Shown one piece after another: positions 53,550-63,208 of a stretch of 64,000 bases of DNA (positions are counted from its first letter, which is position 1; each line of letters opens with the position of its first letter). The position numbers and the translations under genes are program-made. The DNA is taken from NCBI GenBank assembly GCA_020072785.1, contig JAIQGG010000004.1, positions 1 through 64,000 on the forward strand, in the 5' to 3' direction. Source of the stretch: Terriglobia bacterium (lineage in GTDB: Bacteria > Acidobacteriota > Terriglobia > Acidiferrales > UBA7541). The notes under the pieces were generated by a model. It searched no databases and was not told the DNA's origin. It was given only the letters and a program-made list of their open reading frames with translations.

Positions 53550-54821
53550 GTGTTCTCGGCCTTTCTCATTGCCTTGCGCGAGGGTGTGGAAGCGGCGCTC
53601 GTCGTGGGCATCGTTCTCGTCTATCTGGCGCGCACGGGGCGCGCCCAGCTGTCGCGTTACGTGTGGTCCGGCGTGGGCGCGGCGGCGGCGCTGAGCCTGG
53701 GCGTGGCTGCGGCGCTGGAGCGCTGGCAGGTCAGCCAGGACGGCTTCGAAGGGCTGCTGCTCCTGGTGGCCGCGTTTTTCGTGGTGACCATGATCGTGTG
53801 GATGAACCGCGTGGCCCGGCACCTGAAAAAGCATATCGAAACGCGCGTAGAGTCCTATGCCGGGCGCGCGGGCCGCGCCGCCGGCTTTGGCCTGTTCCTG
53901 TTCGTGTTTCTGATGGTGCTGCGCGAGGGTGCGGAGATGGCGCTGATCCTGCGCGCCGTGGAGCTTTCGACCGAGGGCCTGCAGATCTGGATCGGGACGA
54001 TTGCGGGGATCGCCGCGGCCGTGGCGGTGGGACTGTTTTTCTTTCAGGGCACGTTGCGTGTGGCGCTGCCGCGTTTTTTTGCGGCCACCAGCCTGATCCT
54101 GATGCTCGTGGCCTTTCAACTTGGCCTAACCGGGCTGCACGAGCTGAGCGAGGCGCGCTGGCTGCCCTCGAGCAAGGGCGAGATGGCGCTGATCGGTCCG
54201 ATTGTGCGCAACGACCTCTTTTTCTTTGTGTTCATTCTCGGGGCAGCGGCGCTGCTGGTCTTCCGCGAGTGGACGTCCCTGGCGCACGCGGCGGCGGCTG
54301 CGCAACCCGCGCCGGCCGCCAGTGACGCGGAGCGCCGGCGCAGCGAATGGGAGCGCCGGCGGCAGCGGCGCTGGATGATGGCCGCGGCGGCGGCCTGCCT
54401 GGCGGTGATTTTGGCGTTGACGGCCGACTTCGTCTATGCGCAGGTGCATGCGGCGCCGCCGGCGGCGCGCGGCATCGAAGCGCGCAACGGGGAAGTGCGC
54501 GTCCCCGTCGCCGAGGTGAACGACGGAAACCTGCATCTTTTCACCGTGAAAATAGGCGGCAGCGCGCTGCGCTTTCTGGTAATCCGCAAGCCCAACGGCT
54601 GGGGCACGGCGCTGGATGCCTGCCGCATCTGCGGCGCCGCGGGCTACCGCCAGGACGGGCAGAACGTCATCTGCCGGCACTGCGCTTCGGCGATCTATAT
54701 CCCGTCCATCGGCGATCAGGGCGGCTGCAATCCCATTGGCGTGCCCGCGCGCGTGGACGGCGCGGAGCTGGTCTTGAACGTCTCCGCGTTGACGGAAGCA
54801 TTTCGCGAGGTTCCGCAGTAG
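53550..54821 (+). CDS. FTR1-family iron permease fused to a DUF2318 domain
   Basis: 423 residues. The N-terminal half is an FTR1/EfeU-type seven-helix permease with both iron-binding R-E-G-x-E motifs (LREGVEAAL, LREGAEMAL). The C-terminal domain after a further helix (CLAVILALTADFVYAQV) is DUF2318-like, with C-R-I-C-G-A-A-G-Y and C-R-H-C then GGCNPIGV. In Campylobacter and relatives these are separate genes of an Ftr1/P19 iron system. GTG 53550 follows GGAGACCCG. It is the first gene of a four- to five-gene operon. Confidence 0.88.
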   Translation: MFSAFLIALREGVEAALVVGIVLVYLARTGRAQLSRYVWSGVGAAAALSLGVAAALERWQVSQDGFEGLLLLVAAFFVVTMIVWMNRVARHLKKHIETRVESYAGRAGRAAGFGLFLFVFLMVLREGAEMALILRAVELSTEGLQIWIGTIAGIAAAVAVGLFFFQGTLRVALPRFFAATSLILMLVAFQLGLTGLHELSEARWLPSSKGEMALIGPIVRNDLFFFVFILGAAALLVFREWTSLAHAAAAAQPAPAASDAERRRSEWERRRQRRWMMAAAAACLAVILALTADFVYAQVHAAPPAARGIEARNGEVRVPVAEVNDGNLHLFTVKIGGSALRFLVIRKPNGWGTALDACRICGAAGYRQDGQNVICRHCASAIYIPSIGDQGGCNPIGVPARVDGAELVLNVSALTEAFREVPQ

Positions 54822-54849
54822 ACTTGGTGCTGTCCGCCAACGCGCTCCT

Positions 54850-56151
54850 ATGTTCCTTCGCCTCGTTGCCGACTCCTTCTCCCGCCGCCTGAGCCGCAAG
54901 CTCCTGACGGCGGGCGCGCTGGCGCTGGGCATGGCCGTGGCCACGGCGGCGCTGAGCGTCTCGTTGGACGTGGGCGACCGCCTGGCCAAGGAATTCCGCA
55001 GCCTGGGCGCCAACCTGCTCCTGACCCCGCACGCCGATTCGCTGCCCCTGGAGATCGGCGGCGTGGACTACCGCCCGGCGAATGCCGGCGCGTATCTCCC
55101 GGAAGCGGACCTCGGCAAGCTCAAGACAGTTTTCTGGCGCCACAATATCGTCGGCTTCGCGCCGGTCTTGGAAGTTCCGGTGGAGGCGTGGTCTGCCGCG
55201 TCGAAAACGCCTCCAGCACCGGGTACCGCCGCGCGCGCGACGCTCATCGGGACCTGGTCGCAGCACGCGGTCGCCGTTCCGGACGGCGGCACGTTTGTCA
55301 CCGGAGTGGAAAAGACGAACCCCTGGTGGAACGTGGAACCGCGCTGGTTCGCCGAGGATAAGAAAGAGTGCGTCGTGGGGCAGGCATTCGCGCGCCGCGC
55401 CGGGGTACGCATCGGGGACCTGCTGCAAATCCAAGCCGGCACGGAAACCGTGGGTCTCACGGTCGTGGGTCTGCTTTCCAGCGGTGGCCCGGAGGATGAG
55501 GCGGTCGTCACGCCCATCGCGCTGGCGCAGCAACTGGCGGGCAAGCCGGGGATGTACCGCCGGCTGTATGTGAGCGCGCTGACCAAGCCGGAAGACGCCT
55601 TCGGGCGGCGCGATCCCAAATCCATGACCCCGGCGGAGTTCGACCGCTGGTTCTGCACGCCGTACATTTCCGCCATCGCTCTGCAAGTCGAGCAGGCGCT
55701 CCCCGGCACTGACGCGCGGGTGATTCGGCGCGTGGCCGAGGGCGAAGGGCGCGTCCTGACGCGGGTGCGCAACCTGCTGTGGCTGGTGACTGCCGCCGCG
55801 CTACTGGCCGCGGCGCTGGCCGTGGGCGCCACGTCCGCCGCGATGATTATCGAGCGGCGCACGGAGATCGCGCTGATGAAGGCGCTGGGCGCGGGCTCCA
55901 GCATGGTCAAGAGCCTCTTTGCGGCGGAGCAGATCCTGCTGGCGGTGGTGGGCGGCGCGGCGGGCTACGCGGTCGGAATCATTCTGGCGCGGCTGCTCGG
56001 GCAGGTCGTGTTTGGCGCGGCACCGGAGCCTTCGGGGCTGGTGTTCGCGGTGGTGCTGGTGCTGGCGGTGGGCGTGACGCTGCTCGGCAGCTTTTTCTCG
56101 ATGCGCCGCGCCGCGGCGTTTGAACCCGCGCCGATTCTGCGAGGCGAATGA
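54850..56151 (+). CDS. FtsX-like ABC permease of the iron-transport operon, subunit 1
   Basis: 433 residues with the MacB/FtsX plan: N-terminal helix LLTAGALALGMAVATAALSV, a 250-residue periplasmic domain (LGANLLLTPHADSLPLEIGG onward) and three C-terminal helices (LWLVTAAALLAAALAVGATSAAMII onward). Works with the ATPase gene at 57293. It resembles Cj1661 and Cj1662-type permeases next to Ftr1 in Campylobacter (family knowledge, not checked). Its stop overlaps the next start (ATGATG). Confidence 0.85.
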   Translation: MFLRLVADSFSRRLSRKLLTAGALALGMAVATAALSVSLDVGDRLAKEFRSLGANLLLTPHADSLPLEIGGVDYRPANAGAYLPEADLGKLKTVFWRHNIVGFAPVLEVPVEAWSAASKTPPAPGTAARATLIGTWSQHAVAVPDGGTFVTGVEKTNPWWNVEPRWFAEDKKECVVGQAFARRAGVRIGDLLQIQAGTETVGLTVVGLLSSGGPEDEAVVTPIALAQQLAGKPGMYRRLYVSALTKPEDAFGRRDPKSMTPAEFDRWFCTPYISAIALQVEQALPGTDARVIRRVAEGEGRVLTRVRNLLWLVTAAALLAAALAVGATSAAMIIERRTEIALMKALGAGSSMVKSLFAAEQILLAVVGGAAGYAVGIILARLLGQVVFGAAPEPSGLVFAVVLVLAVGVTLLGSFFSMRRAAAFEPAPILRGE

Positions 56152-57292
56152 TGTTCTGGCGGATTCTCAAGCGGCTGTTGCAGGCCAATCGCGGGCGCCT
56201 GGTGACGGTATTGCTGGCGCTCGGCGCGGGCGCCGCGGTCACCGCCGCGCTGCTCAACCTGCAGGTGGACGCCGAAGAGCGGCTGACGCGCGAGTTCCGT
56301 TCCTTCGGCGCCAACGTGCTGGTCGCGCCGCGCGCCGCCGAAACGGGCGGCGGCGTGACGATGGACGAGGCCGTGCTGCAGCGCGTGCCGCAGCAGTTCC
56401 AGGGCGCGCCGGTGGCCGCCGTGCCGTTTCTCTATCTGGTGGCCGACGTATCCGATTCCGACGCCACGCTGCGCAAGGTCGTACCCGCGGTGGTGGCCGG
56501 GACGCAGCTCGAGGGCCTGGCGCGCGTCGGCCCGGGGTGGAAGATCGAGCCGGCGTCGCCGCTGGCGCTGGCGGGAGGGCACTGCCTGGTAGGTGCGCGG
56601 GTGGCGGCCCAATTCGCCGCGCGGCCGGGCGAAAAGCTGCTGCTGCACCTGGGCGGCCGGGAAGAGACCTGTGTGGTCAGCGGGATCGTCTCCGCGGGGG
56701 GTACGGAAGATAACCAGGTCTTTGTGGATTTGGCGGCGGCGCAGCGCCTGGCGGCGCAGCCGGACCGCCTCAGCCTGATCCAGGTGAGCGTGGCCGGCAC
56801 GCCGCAAGGCATCGAGAGCTTTCTGGGGCAGCTGGCCATCGCGTTGCCGGGGGCCAGCGTGCGCGGGGTGCGGCAGTTCAGCGACGCCGAAGCGCGGCTC
56901 TACCAACGCATCCGCGGGCTGCTGGTGGCCACGGTGGCGCTCATCCTGGTCCTGACCGGGCTGTGCGTGATGGCGGCGATGACCAACGCGGCGATGGAGC
57001 GCACGCACGACGTCGGCTTGATGAAGGCGCTGGGCGGGCCGGTGGAGCGCGTGCTGCGCCTGTTCCTGACCGAAGCGGCGATCCTCGGCGTGGTCGGAGG
57101 GATTCTCGGTGCGGCGGCGGGTATTGCGCTGTCCGTCTGGCTGGGCCAGGCGGTGTTTGGCGTGGCGGCGCGGCCGCGGCTGATTGTGTATCCTGTGAGC
57201 GTGGCCCTCACGATCCTTGTCGCCGTGGCAGGAGCGTTTCCGCTGCGGCATCTGGCGAGCGTGAAGCCGGCCGCCATTTTCCGGGGAAATTC

Positions 57293-57296
<4 letters not shown>
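56148..57296 (+). CDS. FtsX-like ABC permease of the iron-transport operon, subunit 2
   Basis: 382 residues. Same plan as the preceding gene, clearly a diverged paralogue (shared start LLALGAGAAVTAALLNLQ and EFRSFGANVLV). It contains four membrane helices, three at the C-terminus. Overlap with the upstream stop and with the downstream start (ATGA) indicates tight coupling, so the pair probably forms a heterodimer. Confidence 0.85.
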
Positions 57297-58375
<1,079 letters not shown>

Positions 58376-58390
58376 GAGCCCGCGGCCCCC

Positions 58391-58774
58391 ATGCCCATCC
58401 CCCTCGACAGCCGGAAGAAGCCCGCCAGCGTGAAGATCCACGTCTCCAGCGGCGCGGGCGTGGACATCGTCTGGGCGGACGGGCACCCCAGCCATTACGA
58501 CTTCGCCTATCTGCGCGAGAACTGCCCCTGCGCTTCCTGCAACGAAGAACGCAACAAGAAGGAAGTTCTGGCGGGGTTCGCGGGGTCGTCCTCGCCGCTG
58601 CTGCCGATGTACAAGCCCAAGCCCCGGGCGCAAGCGGCGGTGCCGGTGGGAAACTACGCCATTCAGATCAGCTTCAGCGACGGCCACGGCGCGGGCATCT
58701 TCAGCTACGATCATCTCCGCACCATCTGTCCGTGCGCCGAATGCGCGCGGGAATTCCGCTCTCCCGGCGCATAA
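58391..58774 (+). CDS. DUF971-family protein
   Basis: 127 residues. The DUF971 (gamma-butyrobetaine hydroxylase N-terminal-like) domain has GVDIVWADGHPSHYDFAYLRENCPCASC and a second CPCAEC. The paired C-x-C-x-x-C motifs suggest a metal or Fe-S binding role; members are linked with Mrp/ApbC Fe-S carriers. It follows the ATPase by 15 bases and may be the last gene of the iron operon. Confidence 0.8.
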   Translation: MPIPLDSRKKPASVKIHVSSGAGVDIVWADGHPSHYDFAYLRENCPCASCNEERNKKEVLAGFAGSSSPLLPMYKPKPRAQAAVPVGNYAIQISFSDGHGAGIFSYDHLRTICPCAECAREFRSPGA

Positions 58775-58792
58775 ACATTCCTCTTGCGTCAC

Positions 58793-58820
58793 TTGCCGCT
58801 CCTCTGGGGTGCTGGACAAT
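58793..58820 (+). promoter_or_regulatory. Candidate promoter of the APC permease
   Basis: TTGCCG (58793-58798), 16-base spacer, GACAAT (58815-58820), about 50 bases before the ATG. Confidence 0.45.
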
Positions 58821-58872
58821 CCGCGCGAAACATGGGAACATTTTTCCCCGCAACCAGTGAACACTTTCTTTC

Positions 58873-61149
58873 ATGCCATCTGAACCTATCTCTCCCGGGG
58901 CAGTCGCTCAGCCCAGCAGGAACATCCCTCGCGTCATTGTCGCGACAACGGCCCTCCTGACCTTCATTTCCTTCTGGCGGGCGGCGGCCATCGTCCTCAA
59001 CGACCTCGCTTCCTCAGCCTATTATGCCGGCGGCGAAGCCGAAGGCTTTGTCGGCAAGTCCGCGCCGTGGTTCATCCTGGCGGTCATGCTGTTTTCCTAT
59101 GCGGTGCGCGCGGTGTACGTGGAAAGCTGCAGCATGTTCGTGCGCGGCGGGGTGTACCGCGCCGTGAAGCAGGCGCTGGGCGGGAACCTGGCGAAGTTCT
59201 CCGTTTCGGCGCTGATGTTCGATTACGTCCTGACCGGCCCGATCAGCGGTGTAACCGCGGGGCAGTACATTGCCGGGCTGGCGAACGAAACATTCACCTA
59301 TTTTCATATCAACATGCACTTTCCGGCGGGGGCCTCCGCGGTCCTGTTCGCGGTGATCGTGACGGGCTACTTCTGGTGGCAGAACATCAAGGGCATCCCG
59401 GAGTCCAGCGATAAAGCGCTGAAGATCATGAAGCTCGTCACCGTCATGGTGGTGATGCTGATCGTCTGGTGCGTCTATACGCTGCTGGTACGCGGCGGGC
59501 ACCTGCCGCCGATGCCGGCTCCGAAAAACATCGTCCTGGGGGAGAACGCGCTGGGCTGGCTGCACGGCGTGGAACTGGGCAAGTTGTTTGGCATGGTGGC
59601 CATCTTTGTGGGGCTGGGCCACTCGGTGCTGGCGATGAGCGGAGAAGAGTCGCTGGCGCAAGTCTACCGCGAAATCGAGCATCCCAAGCTGCCCAACCTG
59701 AAGAAGGCCGGGCGGGTGATTTTCATCTATAGCCTGCTGTTCACTTCGCTCGTCTCCTTCTTCGCGGTGATGATCATCCCGGACGATGTGCGCCAGAGCT
59801 TCCTGCAAAACCTGATCGGCGGACTGGCGATGAGCCTGCAAGGGCCGTTTCTGGCGCGGCTGCTCTTCCATGGCTTTGTGGTCGTGGTGGGCACGCTGAT
59901 CCTGGCCGGGGCGGTGAATACGGCGATCGTGGGTTCCAATGGCGTGCTGAACCGCGTCTCCGAGGACGGCGTGCTGGTCGACTGGTTCCGCCAGCCGCAT
60001 CGTAAGTATGCAACCTCCTACCGGATCATCAACATCGTGGTGGTGCTGCAGATCATCACCATTCTCATCAGCCGCGGCAGCGTGACCTTCCTGGCCAACC
60101 TGTATGCCTTCGGCGTGATCTGGAGCTTCGCGATGAACAGCCTCTCCGTGCTGGTGCTGCGCTACAAGCACCCCGGCGAGCGCGACTACCAGGTGCCCTT
60201 CAACCTGCGCATCCGCGGCGTCGAGATTCCCGTCGGCCTGGGACTGATCGCGGTGCTGCTGTTCACCATCGCCATCGTGAACCTTTTCACCAAGCCCCAC
60301 GCCACCGTTTCCGGCGTGACTTTTTCCGCGCTGCTTTTCATTGTGTTCACGATTTCCGAGCGCGCTGCGCACAAGGCCAAGGAAAAAAAGGGCGAAGCGC
60401 ATGCCGAGAGCATGGACCAGTTCAACCTCGGGCAGGAAAGCGAACTGACGCCTGCTTCGGTGGGTGCGCGCCCCGGCAACATCATCGTGCCGGTGAGCAA
60501 CTACCACGCGCTCTACCATCTCGGAAACGTCCTGGACCGCTTCAAGCCGGAGCGCCGCGACCTCGTGGTTCTCCACGTGCGCACCCTGGCCCGTGCGGCC
60601 TCCGGCGAGCACGAACTCGATCCCGAGCAGCTCTTCGGCAGCGTCGAGCAGCACCTCTTTTCGCAGGCCCTCTCCATGGCGGAAAAGCGCGGCAAGACCA
60701 TTCGCCTGGCCGTCGTCGGCGCCACCGACCTCTGGGACGGTATCCTGCGCGGCGCGCAGAGCCTGCAGTCCTCGACCATCGTCCTCGGCCACTCCGCGAA
60801 ATGGACGACCGAGGAGCAGGCACGGCAGATCGGCGAGGCCTGGGAAAAACTCGGCGATCCCAAGCCGCAGTTCAACCTGGAGATTCACACGGCCACGGGC
60901 GACAAGGTCTTCAAAGTCCTCGGGCCGCACGCGCCGAACCTCACCATAAACGAGGTCAACGAGCTGCACCAGCTCTGGCTGCGCTTCAGCGAAGTCCTGG
61001 CGCCGGAGGAGCTGCACCACCACGACATCGTGCATTTTGCCCTGGACGAAGTGCAGATGGAGCTCGAGGCGGGCAAGGAAGACGAACTCGTCGAGCGCCT
61101 GCGCAAACACCTCGAAGAGAACAAGCTCAAGCGCCCCCCTACCAGCTAG
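58873..61149 (+). CDS. APC-superfamily amino-acid/amine permease with C-terminal cytosolic domain
   Basis: 758 residues. Twelve hydrophobic helices, with the APC first-helix pattern (ISFWRAAAIVLNDLASSAYYAGG) and conserved second-half helices. After helix 12 (about 500) is a 250-residue soluble region beginning NIIVPVSNYHALYHLGNVL, with USP-like folds (RDLVVLHVRTL, TIVLGHSAKW), a likely nucleotide-sensing regulatory domain. Substrate unknown. A GCACAGGC-TTCA-GCCTGTGC hairpin follows at 61202-61221. Confidence 0.8.
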   Translation: MPSEPISPGAVAQPSRNIPRVIVATTALLTFISFWRAAAIVLNDLASSAYYAGGEAEGFVGKSAPWFILAVMLFSYAVRAVYVESCSMFVRGGVYRAVKQALGGNLAKFSVSALMFDYVLTGPISGVTAGQYIAGLANETFTYFHINMHFPAGASAVLFAVIVTGYFWWQNIKGIPESSDKALKIMKLVTVMVVMLIVWCVYTLLVRGGHLPPMPAPKNIVLGENALGWLHGVELGKLFGMVAIFVGLGHSVLAMSGEESLAQVYREIEHPKLPNLKKAGRVIFIYSLLFTSLVSFFAVMIIPDDVRQSFLQNLIGGLAMSLQGPFLARLLFHGFVVVVGTLILAGAVNTAIVGSNGVLNRVSEDGVLVDWFRQPHRKYATSYRIINIVVVLQIITILISRGSVTFLANLYAFGVIWSFAMNSLSVLVLRYKHPGERDYQVPFNLRIRGVEIPVGLGLIAVLLFTIAIVNLFTKPHATVSGVTFSALLFIVFTISERAAHKAKEKKGEAHAESMDQFNLGQESELTPASVGARPGNIIVPVSNYHALYHLGNVLDRFKPERRDLVVLHVRTLARAASGEHELDPEQLFGSVEQHLFSQALSMAEKRGKTIRLAVVGATDLWDGILRGAQSLQSSTIVLGHSAKWTTEEQARQIGEAWEKLGDPKPQFNLEIHTATGDKVFKVLGPHAPNLTINEVNELHQLWLRFSEVLAPEELHHHDIVHFALDEVQMELEAGKEDELVERLRKHLEENKLKRPPTS

Positions 61150-61539
61150 CCCGCATTTCTCGCCACAGTCAGAGTCACGGCGCGTCGTGCCCCGACAGGT
61201 GGCACAGGCTTCAGCCTGTGCTCTTCTCCTAGCCCCCCGTAGCACAGGCGGAACTTATCCCGTCTTGGTCGGGAGCCACGCCCGCTCTGCAGTTATCCCC
61301 AAAAAGTTGAAATCCATCTTTCCCGCACGTCCAGTGAAACTATCTCGCCCTTCTTCTCGGCGTACCCTCCGCGCCCTCTGCGCCTCTGCGTTATCTTTCT
61401 CTTCCCCCGCCCGCTGCAGCACGAGCACGATTGCCTGTCCCGGCGCTCCCTATGCAACGTCGGTTTACATCCCGCGCGCGGATCCCCCAAGGCAAAATTC
61501 GAGTGTTGTCACCCGCTCGGGAGGCGAGCTGCGGCCGCT
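61150..61539. other. Convergent spacer with short repeats
   Basis: 390 bases between the APC permease and mscL, both of which end here. It has a perfect 8-bp hairpin (61202-61221) and a degenerate tandem run of 9-10-base units of the CCTCTGCG type at 61357-61400, a pattern I associate with dispersed intergenic repeats in several phyla. No coding sequence is convincing. Confidence 0.5.
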
Positions 61540-61977
61540 TCAGGCGGCCAACGGAGCCGTGCAGTGGCCGCAGCGCCGGGCTTTGGCCGGGATGGCCATC
61601 AGGCACTCGGGGCATTCCCGGGTGGTGGGCTCTGCGGGTGGCGCGGGCTTGGCCGTCCAGCGGTTCACCTGGCGCACCAGCAGGAATACGGCAAAGGCCA
61701 CGATCAGGAAGTTGATGATCGTGTTGAGAAACAGGCCGTAGTTGAGCGTGGCCGCGCCGGCGGCCTTGGCCGCGGCCAGCGACTCGTAGGACTTGCCGGA
61801 AAGACTGAGGAAAAGGTTGGAGAAGTCCACATGGCCGATCAGCCGGCCGAGCGGCGGCATCATCACGTCTTCCACAAACGAGGCGACGATCTTTCCGAAT
61901 GCGGCGCCCAGAATCACGCCGACCGCCATGTCCAGCACGTTTCCCCGCATCGCAAAGGCCTTGAATTCCTTGAGCAT
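61540..61977 (-). CDS. mscL: Large-conductance mechanosensitive channel MscL with C-terminal zinc ribbon
   Basis: 145 residues. Two helices with the MscL core [31 protein letters not shown] and MMPPLG, second helix [22 protein letters not shown]. The usual C-terminal helix bundle is replaced by a Pro/Ala linker and a zinc ribbon with C122, C125, C136 and C139. MscL opens under osmotic downshock. Start ATG 61977 follows GGAGGAGGT. Confidence 0.95.
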   Translation of the reverse strand: MLKEFKAFAMRGNVLDMAVGVILGAAFGKIVASFVEDVMMPPLGRLIGHVDFSNLFLSLSGKSYESLAAAKAAGAATLNYGLFLNTIINFLIVAFAVFLLVRQVNRWTAKPAPPAEPTTRECPECLMAIPAKARRCGHCTAPLAA

Positions 61978-62060
61978 GGCGCACCTCCTCCGGTTGCAGT
62001 CGTCGATTGCTCGCGAGGCCCGGCACAGGCTTCTGCATGGGCGGATGCCTGTGAGCCGGA

Positions 62061-62089
62061 AGTATAGTTAAATGACTGGAAAATTACAG
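62061..62089 (-). promoter_or_regulatory. Candidate promoter of mscL
   Basis: On the minus strand CTGTAA (62089-62084), 17-base spacer, TATACT (62066-62061). The leader contains the dyad CACAGGC/GCCTGTG at 62024-62053. Confidence 0.4.
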
Positions 62090-62141
62090 CGCAGCAATTT
62101 CCGCGGCAACGCGGCCGTGGCATGTCTTTTCTGGGAAGAGC

Positions 62142-62501
62142 TCATCGCGGGCGGAAGACCAGCGCGGTGCCGAGAATCCCGCGCAGGATAAGCAGCCCGC
62201 CCGCGGCGATGAGCAGCGGGCCGACCCAGGCGAAGGGCACGCGGGCGATGGCCGCCAGGAGCGCGCCGGTCAAGACCAGGGAGATTCCCCGCGTCCAGTT
62301 CTCCCAGCGCGCCCGGTACGCGCCCGGCTTGGCCAGCGCGCGCAATCCCCACAGGATCAGCGCCACGCTGACCATCACCCAGGGCAGCGAGTGGCGGTTG
62401 AAGAAGATGCGCCCGCTCACGCCGACCCAGGCTAGCAGCGCGCCGAGCAGCAGAAAAAGCATCTCGTTGATCAGGCGGAAGAGGCGATCCGGCGTGAGCA
62501 T
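62142..62501 (-). CDS. Small membrane protein of unknown function
   Basis: 119 residues with three to four hydrophobic helices (LINEMLFLLLGALLAWVGVS, LPWVMVSVALILWGLRALA, ISLVLTGALLAAIAR, GPLLIAAGGLLILRGILG). No recognised family. It lies 27 bases downstream of the cyclophilin gene on the same strand. Confidence 0.7.
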   Translation of the reverse strand: MLTPDRLFRLINEMLFLLLGALLAWVGVSGRIFFNRHSLPWVMVSVALILWGLRALAKPGAYRARWENWTRGISLVLTGALLAAIARVPFAWVGPLLIAAGGLLILRGILGTALVFRPR

Positions 62502-62528
62502 TGTCGTGCGTTCGGGCGAGAGAGCCGC

Positions 62529-63056
62529 TTAAGCGACCCGTTCGATCTTCACCTTCTGCATGACCACCGGAGTCTTTGGTCGGTCGCCGGAGTCGCGCGG
62601 CGTGTTCACGATCTTGGTGACCACGTCCATCCCTTCGATCACCTCGCCAAAGATCGCGTGCTTGCCATCCAGCCATTCCGTCGCGGCCACGGTGATGAAG
62701 AACTGGCTGCCGTTGGTGTTCGGTCCGGCGTTGGCCATGGAGAGCTTGCCCGGCGTCGCATGCTTCAGCGCGGGGTGGAACTCGTCCTGGAAGGTATAGC
62801 CCGGGCCGCCGCGTCCGTCGCCGCGCGGGCAGCCGCCCTGGATCATGAAGTTGGGGATGACGCGGTGAAACGTCAGCCCATCGTAGAAATTGCGCTTGGC
62901 TTTCTGCCCGGTCTTCTCGTCGGTAAACTCCTTGGTGCCTTCGGCCAGGCCGGTGAAGTTCGCGACGGTTTTCGGCGCTTCCTTCTCGAAGAGCTTGCAT
63001 ACGATGTTGCCCATGGACGTCTCGAAAATCGCGTAAGTTCCTGCTGCTCGGCTCAT
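62529..63056 (-). CDS. ppiB: Peptidyl-prolyl cis-trans isomerase, cyclophilin type
   Basis: 175 residues. Cyclophilin with the active-site stretches [26 protein letters not shown] and [24 protein letters not shown]. No signal peptide, so it is cytosolic. ATG 63056 has AAGGAGAG before it; in-frame codons upstream add no known part. Confidence 0.93.
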   Translation of the reverse strand: MSRAAGTYAIFETSMGNIVCKLFEKEAPKTVANFTGLAEGTKEFTDEKTGQKAKRNFYDGLTFHRVIPNFMIQGGCPRGDGRGGPGYTFQDEFHPALKHATPGKLSMANAGPNTNGSQFFITVAATEWLDGKHAIFGEVIEGMDVVTKIVNTPRDSGDRPKTPVVMQKVKIERVA

Positions 63057-63208
63057 GCTCTCTCCTTGGCTGCCTCTAAATCGTACACGAAACCCCGCGA
63101 TTCCCGCCACACGGAGGCCTCCGCCCCGGAAACAAACTCCCCGGGAATTGCGGGTAAATCAGTGCATGACATGAAAGAATTGGCACTGCAGACTTCGCTG
63201 GCAACAGA

